DNA from: Actinomycetota bacterium
GTDB taxonomy: Bacteria; Actinomycetota; Humimicrobiia; Humimicrobiales; Humimicrobiaceae
Length of the DNA stretch: 6,880 nucleotides
Direction of reading: 5' to 3'
Assembly: GCA_018894445.1 (NCBI GenBank)
Contig: JAHIPJ010000229.1
Span: 1 to 6,880 of the forward strand
Shown here: positions 1 through 4,641 of the stretch, one piece after another
Numbering within the stretch: position 1 is the stretch's first letter
How the letters are laid out: each line of letters begins with the position of its first letter
Notes under the pieces: model-generated
Seen by the model: only the letters and a program-made list of their open reading frames with translations
The model's database searches: none
Told to the model about the DNA's origin: nothing
Position numbers and translations under genes: made by a program

Positions 1-1
1 A

Positions 2-256
2 AATAGACTTTTGAGCAAAAGAGATAAATTTATTTCCAGAAGAATAGATGAGACTTTAAATCAAGACGAAACGGGCATCCTTTTTCTCGGCGCCTATCAC
101 AATATCAAAAAGAAACTTCCCAAAGACATTCAAATCATTGAATTAAAAGATAGAGAAAAGGTAATGGAATATCAGAAATTAGTGCCTTTTTATAATAAGA
201 AAAAAGAGAGGTTTGAAGAATTAGGCAGATATCTTATTTCGCCGATAAAGGTGTAG
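2..256 (+). CDS. Unrecognised conserved-looking protein, C-terminal part (5' end outside the window)
   Basis: The frame is open from base 2 to the TAG at 254-256, giving 84 codons with no stop upstream, so the gene very probably begins before the window. A TTG at 11-13 could serve as a start, but it has no ribosome binding site that can be seen. The visible part is soluble and highly charged, with no membrane segment. Near residues 24-35 it has a hydrophobic strand ending in G-A-Y-H (ILFLGAYHN), followed by LPKDIQIIELKD. This looks like a beta-strand/loop ending in a histidine, then a second strand, as in a small alpha/beta domain. I do not recognise the family and assign no function. It ends about 125 bases before the riboswitch of the next gene and has no clear terminator, so the two units may be separately transcribed. 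Confidence 0.6.
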   Translation, partial: NRLLSKRDKFISRRIDETLNQDETGILFLGAYHNIKKKLPKDIQIIELKDREKVMEYQKLVPFYNKKKERFEELGRYLISPIKV

Positions 257-367
257 CAGATAAATAATTTTTTTAAAAAAGAAGGATTATTATAAGCTTA
301 TGTAGTATATAAAATATAGCTTTCAAACACATTTTTAGGTGAGGTAACGGGTATAGCAAAAAAAAGA

Positions 368-401
368 ATAATTTACTTAGATGTTGAAAAAAGTAAATTA
401 T
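368..401 (+). promoter_or_regulatory. Possible anti-aptamer hairpin in the riboswitch leader
   Basis: Bases 368-378 (ATAATTTACTT) are perfectly complementary to 391-401, an 11-bp stem with a 12-base loop at 379-390. The 3' arm contains the conserved aptamer core (GTAAA, 393-397) and the first bases of aptamer helix P2. The loop contains the 5' strand of helix P1 (381-386). This hairpin and the folded aptamer therefore cannot exist together. It would form first during transcription. All of its pairs are A-T except one G-C, so it would be easy to displace. That it acts as a switch element is inference. Confidence 0.5.
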
Positions 402-470
402 CCTAAAGGATAAGACACAAAGTTATGGGTCTAAATCACGTTAGTGATATGACTGCCAGACTACCAACAT
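381..470 (+). promoter_or_regulatory. GEMM-I / cyclic-di-GMP-I type riboswitch aptamer
   Basis: The segment matches the GEMM-I layout in order. P1 is ATGTTG (381-386) paired with CAACAT (465-470). The core GTAAA lies at 393-397. P2 is TTATCC (398-403) with loop TAAA and GGATAA (408-413). Next come GACACAAAG (414-422, family GACGCAAAG) and GGGTCTAA (427-434). The distal stem is ATCAC/GTGAT (435-439/444-448), then ATGACTGCC (449-457). The CTAA and ATATGA sides resemble the 11-nt tetraloop receptor, into which the P2 loop would dock. GEMM-I RNAs bind c-di-GMP, and a subgroup binds 3',3'-cGAMP; I cannot settle the ligand by eye. Two core bases deviate: GTAAA for the usual GCAAA, and ACAAAG for GCAAAG. 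It controls the histidine kinase 97 bases downstream. No convincing promoter was found; AT-rich TATAAA at 308-313 is only a candidate -10. Confidence 0.78.
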
Positions 471-497
471 TTTATTTTAAAAAGTTGGTAGTTTTTT
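460..497 (+). terminator. Riboswitch-controlled intrinsic terminator
   Basis: ACTACCAAC (460-468) pairs with GTTGGTAGT (484-492), followed by six T (492-497) and further T-rich sequence. The 5' arm CCAAC overlaps the P1 3' strand of the aptamer (CAACAT, 465-470). Ligand-stabilised P1 and the terminator are therefore mutually exclusive, and the predicted logic is read-through when ligand is bound (ON switch). The hairpin comes 70 bases before the kinase start codon. Confidence 0.85.
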
Positions 498-566
498 ATT
501 TTTATTCATAAATACATATTTTGTTAATATTATGTTTATTAAAAGGAACAACGGTAAAAATAAATA

Positions 567-2885
567 ATGAAAATTCAAAAAAAATTACAAATAATCGCGT
601 TATCACTTTTAATAGCTGTAAGTGTGACCTATATCTTAATTAGTAGAAATATATCCACTAACATCATCAAAGAACAGATTACCAATAATCTAATCAATAC
701 CGCTCAATCCAGGGCAGAACACATCAAAACCTTTCTTGATTTAGAAAAAGAAACGGTTAAACAATCATCTGAGAGCATAGTTTTCAGAGAGCTTTTATTA
801 TCCACAGAGGAAGAAGAAAGTTATCCAGTAAAATTTAATAAGGTTATGCAGAGGTTACAAAATACTGCCCAGGTGGGAGAATATACTTACGACAGCTTTG
901 TCTTGGATACAAAAGGTACTGTTATTGCCTCCAGTTATGAAGAAGATATAGGGCAAGACAAGAGTAATGACACTTATTTTTTAGGAGGGAAAGAAGATGT
1001 CTTTATTAAAGGTGTTTATATCTCTTCCCATAAACAAAGAAAGACCCTTGCTTTTTCAGCTCCTATTTTGGATGAAGATAATAAATTGTTAGGGGTAATA
1101 GTATTTAGAGTATCTGCTGAACCATTATTTAAAATAACCACAAACCATAGCGGCTTAGGAGAGACCGGAGAAGCCTACCTGGTAAATAAAGATGGTTACA
1201 TGATTACCCCCTCTCGCTTTATCGATGAGGTTATTCTCAAGCAGAAGGTTGACCTAAAAGACATTGAAGTACCAAGCCTAGCTGAACCTCCCGATACTTC
1301 GCCAAAAGAAGAAGTAGATATTATTAAGGATTATCGAGGGATAGAGGTCTTAAGTGTACATACCCATATCCCCGAGATGAACTGGCATCTAATCGCCGAG
1401 ATAGATGTCGAAGAGGCTTTTGCTCCAGTTACTAAGCTCACCCAAACCCTTATTTTAGTATTTGTTATCATCCTTTTATTCAGCATACTTATCTCCAGTT
1501 TTACCTCAAGGACTATTACCAGACCACTTAGAAGATTATATGAGGGTATTAAAGAGATAATGAAAGGAAACTTAAACTACAAAGTTAGCAATACCTCTAC
1601 TGATGAAGTGGGACAATTATCCCGAGCCTTTGACGAGATGACTGTTAACTTGAAAAAATCAAGAGAAGAGCTGGAAGAATATAGTAGAAATTTGGAGAAA
1701 AAGGTAAAAGAAAGAACCAGGGATTTAGAGATAGACATAGAGAAAAGGAAGAAAACGGAAAAAGAGTTAGATAAAAGTCAGCAAGAATTTGCCAGCCTCT
1801 TTACAGGCAATCCTGAAGCTTTAGTCTATATAGATGAGAAGTCCAATATTTTAGATATAAACTCTCGTTTTACCCAACTTTTTGGTTACTCCTTAAAAGA
1901 AATTAAAGGTAAAAACATAAATAGTGAATTGATTCACCCCTCTGTTGAAAGTATAGAAGAAGGAAAGATTTTAGAAAAAATAGTCTTATCCAAGGGATAT
2001 GTTAGTAGGAGGAAAATCAGAAGGAAGAAAGACGGTACTTTATTCCCGGTGTCCATATCTGCCTCTCCGATCATGATAAATAACCAGGTAAAAGGTATTT
2101 TAGGATTATATGAGGACATCACCGAGCAGGTGCAAAATGAAGAAAGACTGCAAGATTATCTAAAAGAGATCAAGAAAGATAGAAAAAATCTAAAAAGATT
2201 GTCGAAAAAGCTCATCAACACTCAAGAAGAAGAACGCCGGAAAATCTCCGAGACAATTCATGATGATATAGGACAGAACATTACGGCAATAAAGATAAAC
2301 ATTTCAGTTATCGAGGAAGCAATAAAATCACATGCTTTCCATAAGCTCAAGGAAAGACTGTTAGAGACAAAATCACAGCTCGAGCAGGTATTTGAGCAAT
2401 TACGCAAATTAAATATTGATCTACGCTCACCTTTATTAAGAGATCTTGGTCTGGTACCAGCATTGAGCGCTTATGTGAACAGTTATAAAAAAAGAGAAAA
2501 CATCGATATTGACTTTGAAGTAATTAATTTGAAAAAGAGACTAAATAAAGAAATAGAAATAGTTATCTTTAGAATTGTCCAGGAAGCCTTTACAAACATA
2601 TCCAAACATGCCTGTGCCGACAATATATATCTACGTCTGGAGAATAAGAAATCCAAAGTTTGTGTTTTAATTAAAGATAATGGTAAAGGCTTTAACACCA
2701 AGAATGTTAGCGACTTAGAAGAATTAAGTAACGGGCTGGGTTTAATAGAAATGAGAGAAAGAATAGAGACTATTGGGGGTAATTTAGACATCAAATCGAG
2801 CTTAAGGAAAGGAACGCAATTGTTAATAGAAATGCCCGTTGCATTGCAATTGTCACTAGAAATACCTGTTGGATTGGGGGGATGA
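567..2885 (+). CDS. Membrane sensor histidine kinase: dCache-HAMP-PAS-HisKA_3-HATPase
   Basis: This 772-residue inner-membrane kinase should autophosphorylate on histidine and pass the phosphate to the response regulator encoded next to it. Residues 7-26 form a first membrane helix. Residues about 30-285 form an extracytoplasmic double-Cache sensor, with typical motifs around DTKGTVIASS and GETGEAYLVNKDG. Residues 291-313 form a second membrane helix. HAMP follows to about 366, then a charged coiled coil, then a PAS domain at about 405-521 ending in the usual E-D-I-T-E-Q. The dimerisation/phosphoacceptor segment is HisKA_3 type: EEERRKISETIHDDIGQ with H565 as phosphoacceptor. The ATPase shows an N box around N677, D704-N-G-K-G and GLGLIEMRERI. 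The C-terminal tail carries a tandem 10-residue duplication. The ATG at 567 is preceded in frame by a TAA at 561, so an earlier start is excluded; the nearest SD-like GGA (545-547) is weak and distant. Expression should be gated by the upstream riboswitch. The Cache ligand is unknown. Confidence 0.93.
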   Translation: MKIQKKLQIIALSLLIAVSVTYILISRNISTNIIKEQITNNLINTAQSRAEHIKTFLDLEKETVKQSSESIVFRELLLSTEEEESYPVKFNKVMQRLQNTAQVGEYTYDSFVLDTKGTVIASSYEEDIGQDKSNDTYFLGGKEDVFIKGVYISSHKQRKTLAFSAPILDEDNKLLGVIVFRVSAEPLFKITTNHSGLGETGEAYLVNKDGYMITPSRFIDEVILKQKVDLKDIEVPSLAEPPDTSPKEEVDIIKDYRGIEVLSVHTHIPEMNWHLIAEIDVEEAFAPVTKLTQTLILVFVIILLFSILISSFTSRTITRPLRRLYEGIKEIMKGNLNYKVSNTSTDEVGQLSRAFDEMTVNLKKSREELEEYSRNLEKKVKERTRDLEIDIEKRKKTEKELDKSQQEFASLFTGNPEALVYIDEKSNILDINSRFTQLFGYSLKEIKGKNINSELIHPSVESIEEGKILEKIVLSKGYVSRRKIRRKKDGTLFPVSISASPIMINNQVKGILGLYEDITEQVQNEERLQDYLKEIKKDRKNLKRLSKKLINTQEEERRKISETIHDDIGQNITAIKINISVIEEAIKSHAFHKLKERLLETKSQLEQVFEQLRKLNIDLRSPLLRDLGLVPALSAYVNSYKKRENIDIDFEVINLKKRLNKEIEIVIFRIVQEAFTNISKHACADNIYLRLENKKSKVCVLIKDNGKGFNTKNVSDLEELSNGLGLIEMRERIETIGGNLDIKSSLRKGTQLLIEMPVALQLSLEIPVGLGG
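2817..2876 (+). repeat. 30-bp imperfect tandem duplication at the 3' end of the kinase gene
   Basis: Unit 1 (2817-2846) and unit 2 (2847-2876) match at 25 of 30 bases by my count. They are in frame and encode QLLIEMPVAL followed by QLSLEIPVGL. The first unit is the last beta strand of the ATPase fold; the second is an extra copy placed just before the stop codon. The 3' edge of unit 2 runs into the G run (2876-2881) that likely serves as the ribosome binding site of the next gene. Confidence 0.85.
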
Positions 2886-2891
2886 ATTATT
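2876..2891 (+). promoter_or_regulatory. Ribosome binding site and probable AUU start of the response regulator
   Basis: Six G at 2876-2881 lie at normal Shine-Dalgarno distance (7 bases) from an ATT at 2889-2891. Translation from that ATT gives (M)SKIRLMIVDDH, the standard N-terminus of a NarL-type regulator, whereas the ATG at 2907 removes half of beta strand 1 and has no SD. An ATG at 2882-2884 overlaps the kinase stop as ATGA but runs into TAG after three codons. Deleting one A after that ATG would open it into the regulator frame. Confidence 0.55.
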
Positions 2892-2906
2892 AGTAAAATA
2901 AGATTA

Positions 2907-3548
2907 ATGATAGTCGATGATCATACCATTGTTCGCAAGGGAATTCGTTCTCTTTTGGAAAATAATGAAAAAATAGAAATAGTAGGGGAAGCCAAAAATG
3001 GGAATGAAGCCATTGATAAGTTTAGACAAGTAATTCCTGATATTGTGTTGATGGATATTGCCATGCCTATTCTTAATGGTATGGAGGCTACCCGCCAAAT
3101 CAAGAAGCAATTTCCTGAGGTTAAGGTTCTGATTTTGAGTATGTACAATAATGAGGAGTACATTATGAATTGCTTGGAGTTTGGAGCCTCAGGATATATG
3201 AACAAGCAAACATCACCTGAAGATTTGATCTTGGCCATCAATACCGTTTACAAAGGCGAGTATTTTGTTAGTCCATCGTTTTCCAAGGAAGTTATTAAAA
3301 AATACATTGAGATAATCAAAGATATAGATAAGAAAGCCAATTATAAAGAACTTACTAACCGCGAAAGAGAGATATTGCAACTGATTGCTGAGAGTTACTC
3401 AAACAAAGAGATCGCTAAACTACTGTATATCAGTGTAAAAACAGTTGAGACCCACAGAACCCATTTAATGGATAAACTCGATATACACAACTCGGTGGAG
3501 TTGACCAAATACGCTATCCGTAAGGGAATCATAAGCATTGATAATTGA
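2907..3548 (+). CDS. NarL/LuxR-family response regulator (REC + HTH_LuxR)
   Basis: This is a cytoplasmic DNA-binding regulator, almost certainly the phosphorylation target of the kinase 21 bases or fewer upstream; HisKA_3 kinases normally pair with this class. Counting from the ATG at 2907 (213 residues), the receiver domain holds the acidic pair D4-D5 in IVDDH, phosphoacceptor D50 in VLMDIAMP, switch residue S78 in LILSMY and K100 in GYMNKQ. A linker follows. The LuxR-type helix-turn-helix spans about residues 146-210 (LTNREREILQLIAES..SNKEIAKLL..SVKTVETHR). The listed ATG probably understates the protein: ATT at 2889 adds ISKIRL, which completes beta strand 1, so the true product is likely about 219 residues. 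Its DNA targets are unknown. No terminator is evident right after the TGA. Confidence 0.93.
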   Translation: MIVDDHTIVRKGIRSLLENNEKIEIVGEAKNGNEAIDKFRQVIPDIVLMDIAMPILNGMEATRQIKKQFPEVKVLILSMYNNEEYIMNCLEFGASGYMNKQTSPEDLILAINTVYKGEYFVSPSFSKEVIKKYIEIIKDIDKKANYKELTNREREILQLIAESYSNKEIAKLLYISVKTVETHRTHLMDKLDIHNSVELTKYAIRKGIISIDN

Positions 3549-3652
3549 TAATTTATAGAGAGATAGTTTTCCTATTGAGTGTTAGTGAGAACATGACCGC
3601 CTTTTGAACCATAGAGCCCGCTGAGAAATCTAAAAAGTAAACAAAATGGTAA
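3549..3652 (+). other. Noncoding gap, nothing recognised
   Basis: About 100 bases follow the response regulator. I see no intrinsic terminator, no open frame with an SD and no clear promoter before the palindromic element starts at 3653. Confidence 0.5.
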
Positions 3653-3743
3653 TGTAGGGGCACGATGCATCGTGCCCACAGTAAACGGAAATAATATAAA
3701 GACAGGAAGGTGGCACTCAAGTAATATTGAGTGCCACCCTACA
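3653..3743. repeat. Twin-hairpin palindromic repeat, copy 1 (REPIN-like)
   Basis: The element is bounded by TGTAGGG (3653-3659) and its inverse CCCTACA (3737-3743). Inside are two hairpins. The first is a perfect 20-bp palindrome at 3658-3677 (GGGCACGATG and its complement). The second has 12-bp arms, GGTGGCACTCAA at 3709-3720 and its complement at 3727-3738. A 31-bp linker (3680-3710) lies between them and is identical to that of the copy at 6383-6465. Two palindromes in one bounded unit recall REPINs, which are moved by RAYT transposases; no such gene is in the window. It could also fold in RNA as a terminator-like structure downstream of the response regulator. Confidence 0.8.
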
Positions 3744-3757
3744 ACATAATTATAACC

Positions 3758-3871
3758 ATAGAAAATATAAGTGATTCTTTTTTTAAAAATACAGCTTTTA
3801 CCTGATGTAAAAATTTACCAAATTATATAATTATATAATAAGAATATAAGTATATATGAAGGTAAGAATAT
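3758..3871 (+). repeat. Copy A of the HD-GYP gene's upstream region
   Basis: This stretch aligns along its length with 4478-4590, at a constant offset of 720 bases apart from one compensated one-base gap, and most positions match. The best-conserved blocks are AATACAGCTTTT (3787-3798), TTACCAAATTAT and AGAATATAAGTA. A TTTACC (3814-3819) and a TATAAT (3834-3839) in it resemble promoter boxes but are spaced too closely for a standard one. The SD and ATG found in copy B are not preserved. It may now drive transcription into the small winged-helix gene at 4024. Confidence 0.8.
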
Positions 3872-3898
3872 ATATTATAAGACCAAGTAAAATTTTGC

Positions 3899-3990
3899 GT
3901 TGCGAGAGAGCGAGAAAAATTTTAGAAAATGTTTTAGAGTGGATTTGGGAGATTGACAATTCTATGAAATCGCGCAAAATTATTAATTAG
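3899..3990 (+). pseudogene. Remnant of a second REC-PAS-HD-GYP gene (PAS start only)
   Basis: Bases 3901-3956 closely match 5035-5101 inside the HD-GYP gene, except that 11 bases are missing between two AGAAA repeats. The deletion shifts the frame. Before it the translation reads LRESEKNFRK (intact gene LRESEKKFRK). After it, in the other frame from 3928, it reads NVLEWIWEIDNSMK (intact gene NILEWIWEIDTNGK), ending at the TAG at 3988. Together with copy A of the upstream region this marks a once-larger duplicate of the locus, from which the receiver domain, most of PAS and all of HD-GYP have been lost. Confidence 0.8.
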
Positions 3991-3998
3991 TGATGTAC

Positions 3999-4011
3999 AG
4001 TCTTAAAAAGG
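3999..4011 (+). repeat. 13-bp direct repeat, left copy
   Basis: AGTCTTAAAAAGG occurs here and again at 4240-4252, so the two copies bracket the small winged-helix gene almost exactly (241 bases apart). The left copy runs into the Shine-Dalgarno sequence of that gene. Confidence 0.6.
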
Positions 4012-4023
4012 AGGTGAAGAAAG

Positions 4024-4239
4024 GTGGCAGGAGTTGGAACAATAATGACAAAACGTGAAAAAGAGATTTTTCAGACAGTTAAGGAGTTGGGCATAGCTTG
4101 TCCCAGAGAGATATCAGAAAGGGTGGGAATCTCACCAGATTGTGCAGAACAGCTTTGTAGGGATATGGTCTGGCTGCATATTTTTATAAAAAAAGGCCCC
4201 TGCTACGAAATTGTGCAAAATTATACATTAAGGATCTAA
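4024..4239 (+). CDS. Small winged-helix-like DNA-binding protein
   Basis: This predicted 71-residue protein starts at GTG 4024, nine bases after an excellent Shine-Dalgarno (GGAGG, 4010-4014). ATG 4045 is an alternative start that would remove seven residues. From MTKREKEIFQTVKEL the order helix, helix-turn-helix (CPREISERVGISPDCAEQLCRDMVW, about residues 25-49) and a short hydrophobic strand pair (HIFIKKGPCYEIV) fits a single winged-helix domain. No ligand, metal or dimerisation domain is present. Two cysteines lie in the HTH region (C25 and C39) with another at C44, not in an obvious metal-binding spacing. I recognise no named family. It lies between the decayed duplicate of the HD-GYP locus and the intact gene, is bracketed by a 13-bp direct repeat, and is followed by a strong hairpin terminator. 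It could be a local transcriptional regulator, but its target is unknown. Confidence 0.75.
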   Translation: MAGVGTIMTKREKEIFQTVKELGIACPREISERVGISPDCAEQLCRDMVWLHIFIKKGPCYEIVQNYTLRI

Positions 4240-4252
4240 AGTCTTAAAAAGG
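4240..4252 (+). repeat. 13-bp direct repeat, right copy
   Basis: AGTCTTAAAAAGG starts one base after the stop codon of the winged-helix gene and is identical to 3999-4011. It also lies where a -35 box would be for the TATAAT at 4263, but it does not resemble TTGACA. Confidence 0.6.
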
Positions 4253-4259
4253 TAATTAT

Positions 4260-4268
4260 TGTTATAAT
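4260..4268 (+). promoter_or_regulatory. Candidate extended -10 promoter
   Basis: TGTTATAAT fits the extended -10 consensus TGnTATAAT. Transcription would begin near G4275, exactly at the base of the hairpin that follows. There is no good -35 box, which extended -10 promoters can tolerate. Confidence 0.45.
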
Positions 4269-4274
4269 ATTCAT

Positions 4275-4336
4275 GGGTGTAGCTTACCTCCTTTATGTAA
4301 AAGGTTTTGTTTATATAGGTAAGTCTACACCTTTTT
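4275..4336 (+). ncRNA. Candidate small RNA with an anti-Shine-Dalgarno segment
   Basis: Starting at G4275, seven bases after a TGnTATAAT promoter, and ending at the T run 4332-4336, this would be a compact RNA of about 62 nt made almost wholly of one terminator-type hairpin. It carries ACCTCCTTT at 4286-4294, a perfect 9-base complement of the Shine-Dalgarno of the winged-helix gene (AAAGGAGGT, 4007-4015) and like the 16S 3' end. Part of that segment pairs within the hairpin (ACCT with AGGT 4317-4320; CCTTT with AAAGG 4300-4304). Whether it is a separate RNA or merely the 3' end of the winged-helix mRNA cannot be told from sequence. Confidence 0.35.
4276..4336 (+). terminator. Intrinsic terminator after the winged-helix gene
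   Basis: GGTGTAG-CTTACCT (4276-4289) pairs with AGGTAAG-CTACACC (4317-4331, one bulged T at 4324), followed by TTTTTATT. The loop can form an inner CCTTT/AAAGG stem. It lies 36 bases after the stop codon and separates the winged-helix gene from the HD-GYP gene. Confidence 0.85.
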
Positions 4337-4477
4337 ATTATCCTTTGAATCTTTTCCCCATTATTTACAGGATTAAAAAAGAAAGAAACTGCTTAGATGC
4401 TATTCTTTTTACTTTCTTACTACCCCACTAAGTTTACACTAACGTCCCCATGACATTTTACAAAATTGGTATTTTCA
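4337..4477 (+). other. Noncoding gap, nothing recognised
   Basis: About 140 AT-rich bases lie between the terminator and the conserved upstream region of the HD-GYP gene. I see no open frame with an SD, no clear promoter and no strong hairpin. Confidence 0.5.
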
Positions 4478-4590
4478 GTAGAAAGTATAGGTCAATCTTT
4501 TCTTAGAAATACAGCTTTTTACTTATATGAAAAATTACCAAATTATGCGATTATATAACAAGAATATAAGTAAATATAGAAGGAGATAAA
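4478..4590 (+). promoter_or_regulatory. Upstream (probable promoter) region of the HD-GYP gene, copy B of the repeat
   Basis: This is the intact-side partner of the repeat at 3758-3871. Promoter-like TTACCA (4535-4540) and TATAAC (4554-4559) are conserved in both copies but only 13 bases apart, which is short for a housekeeping promoter; an alternative sigma factor or other boxes are possible. It ends in the strong SD AGGAG (4581-4585), which serves the small upstream ORF at 4594 rather than the HD-GYP start. Confidence 0.5.
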
Positions 4591-4593
4591 AAT

Positions 4594-4641
4594 ATGCAAA
4601 GAAAAGATATGATAATAATAGAAAGAAAGATAAAATGTTAG
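4594..4641 (+). CDS. 15-codon upstream ORF overlapping the HD-GYP start
   Basis: ATG 4594 follows a good Shine-Dalgarno (AGGAG, 4581-4585) at 8 bases. It encodes MQRKDMIIIERKIKC and stops at TAG 4639-4641, so the last seven bases overlap the start of the HD-GYP gene (ATG 4635) in another frame. The HD-GYP ATG has no good SD of its own, so ribosomes finishing this ORF may restart there (translational coupling). An alternative is that a one-base indel split an N-terminal extension from the main gene. The peptide resembles nothing known to me. Confidence 0.45.
   Translation: MQRKDMIIIERKIKC

Noticed and set aside
11..256. TTG at position 11 as the real start of the first gene
   Set aside because: The frame is open to the window edge, there is no SD before the TTG, and the product looks like the end of a larger protein. 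I report it as a 5'-truncated gene.
350..360. GTATAGCAAA as the GCAAA core of the riboswitch
   Set aside because: It matches the consensus better than GTAAA at 393, but it has no P2 partner at the right distance and no P1 strand before it that pairs with 465-470, whereas 381-413 fits both.
533..546. A short GTTAATATTATG stretch shared with 6369-6380 as a common operator
   Set aside because: It is a dozen bases of A/T-rich sequence, easily due to chance in this composition, with no symmetry or further support.
1934..3241. Reverse-strand frames of 62-106 codons inside the kinase and regulator genes, and a similar one at 5186-5398
   Set aside because: They lie wholly opposite well-supported genes, have no ribosome binding sites and no recognisable protein features.
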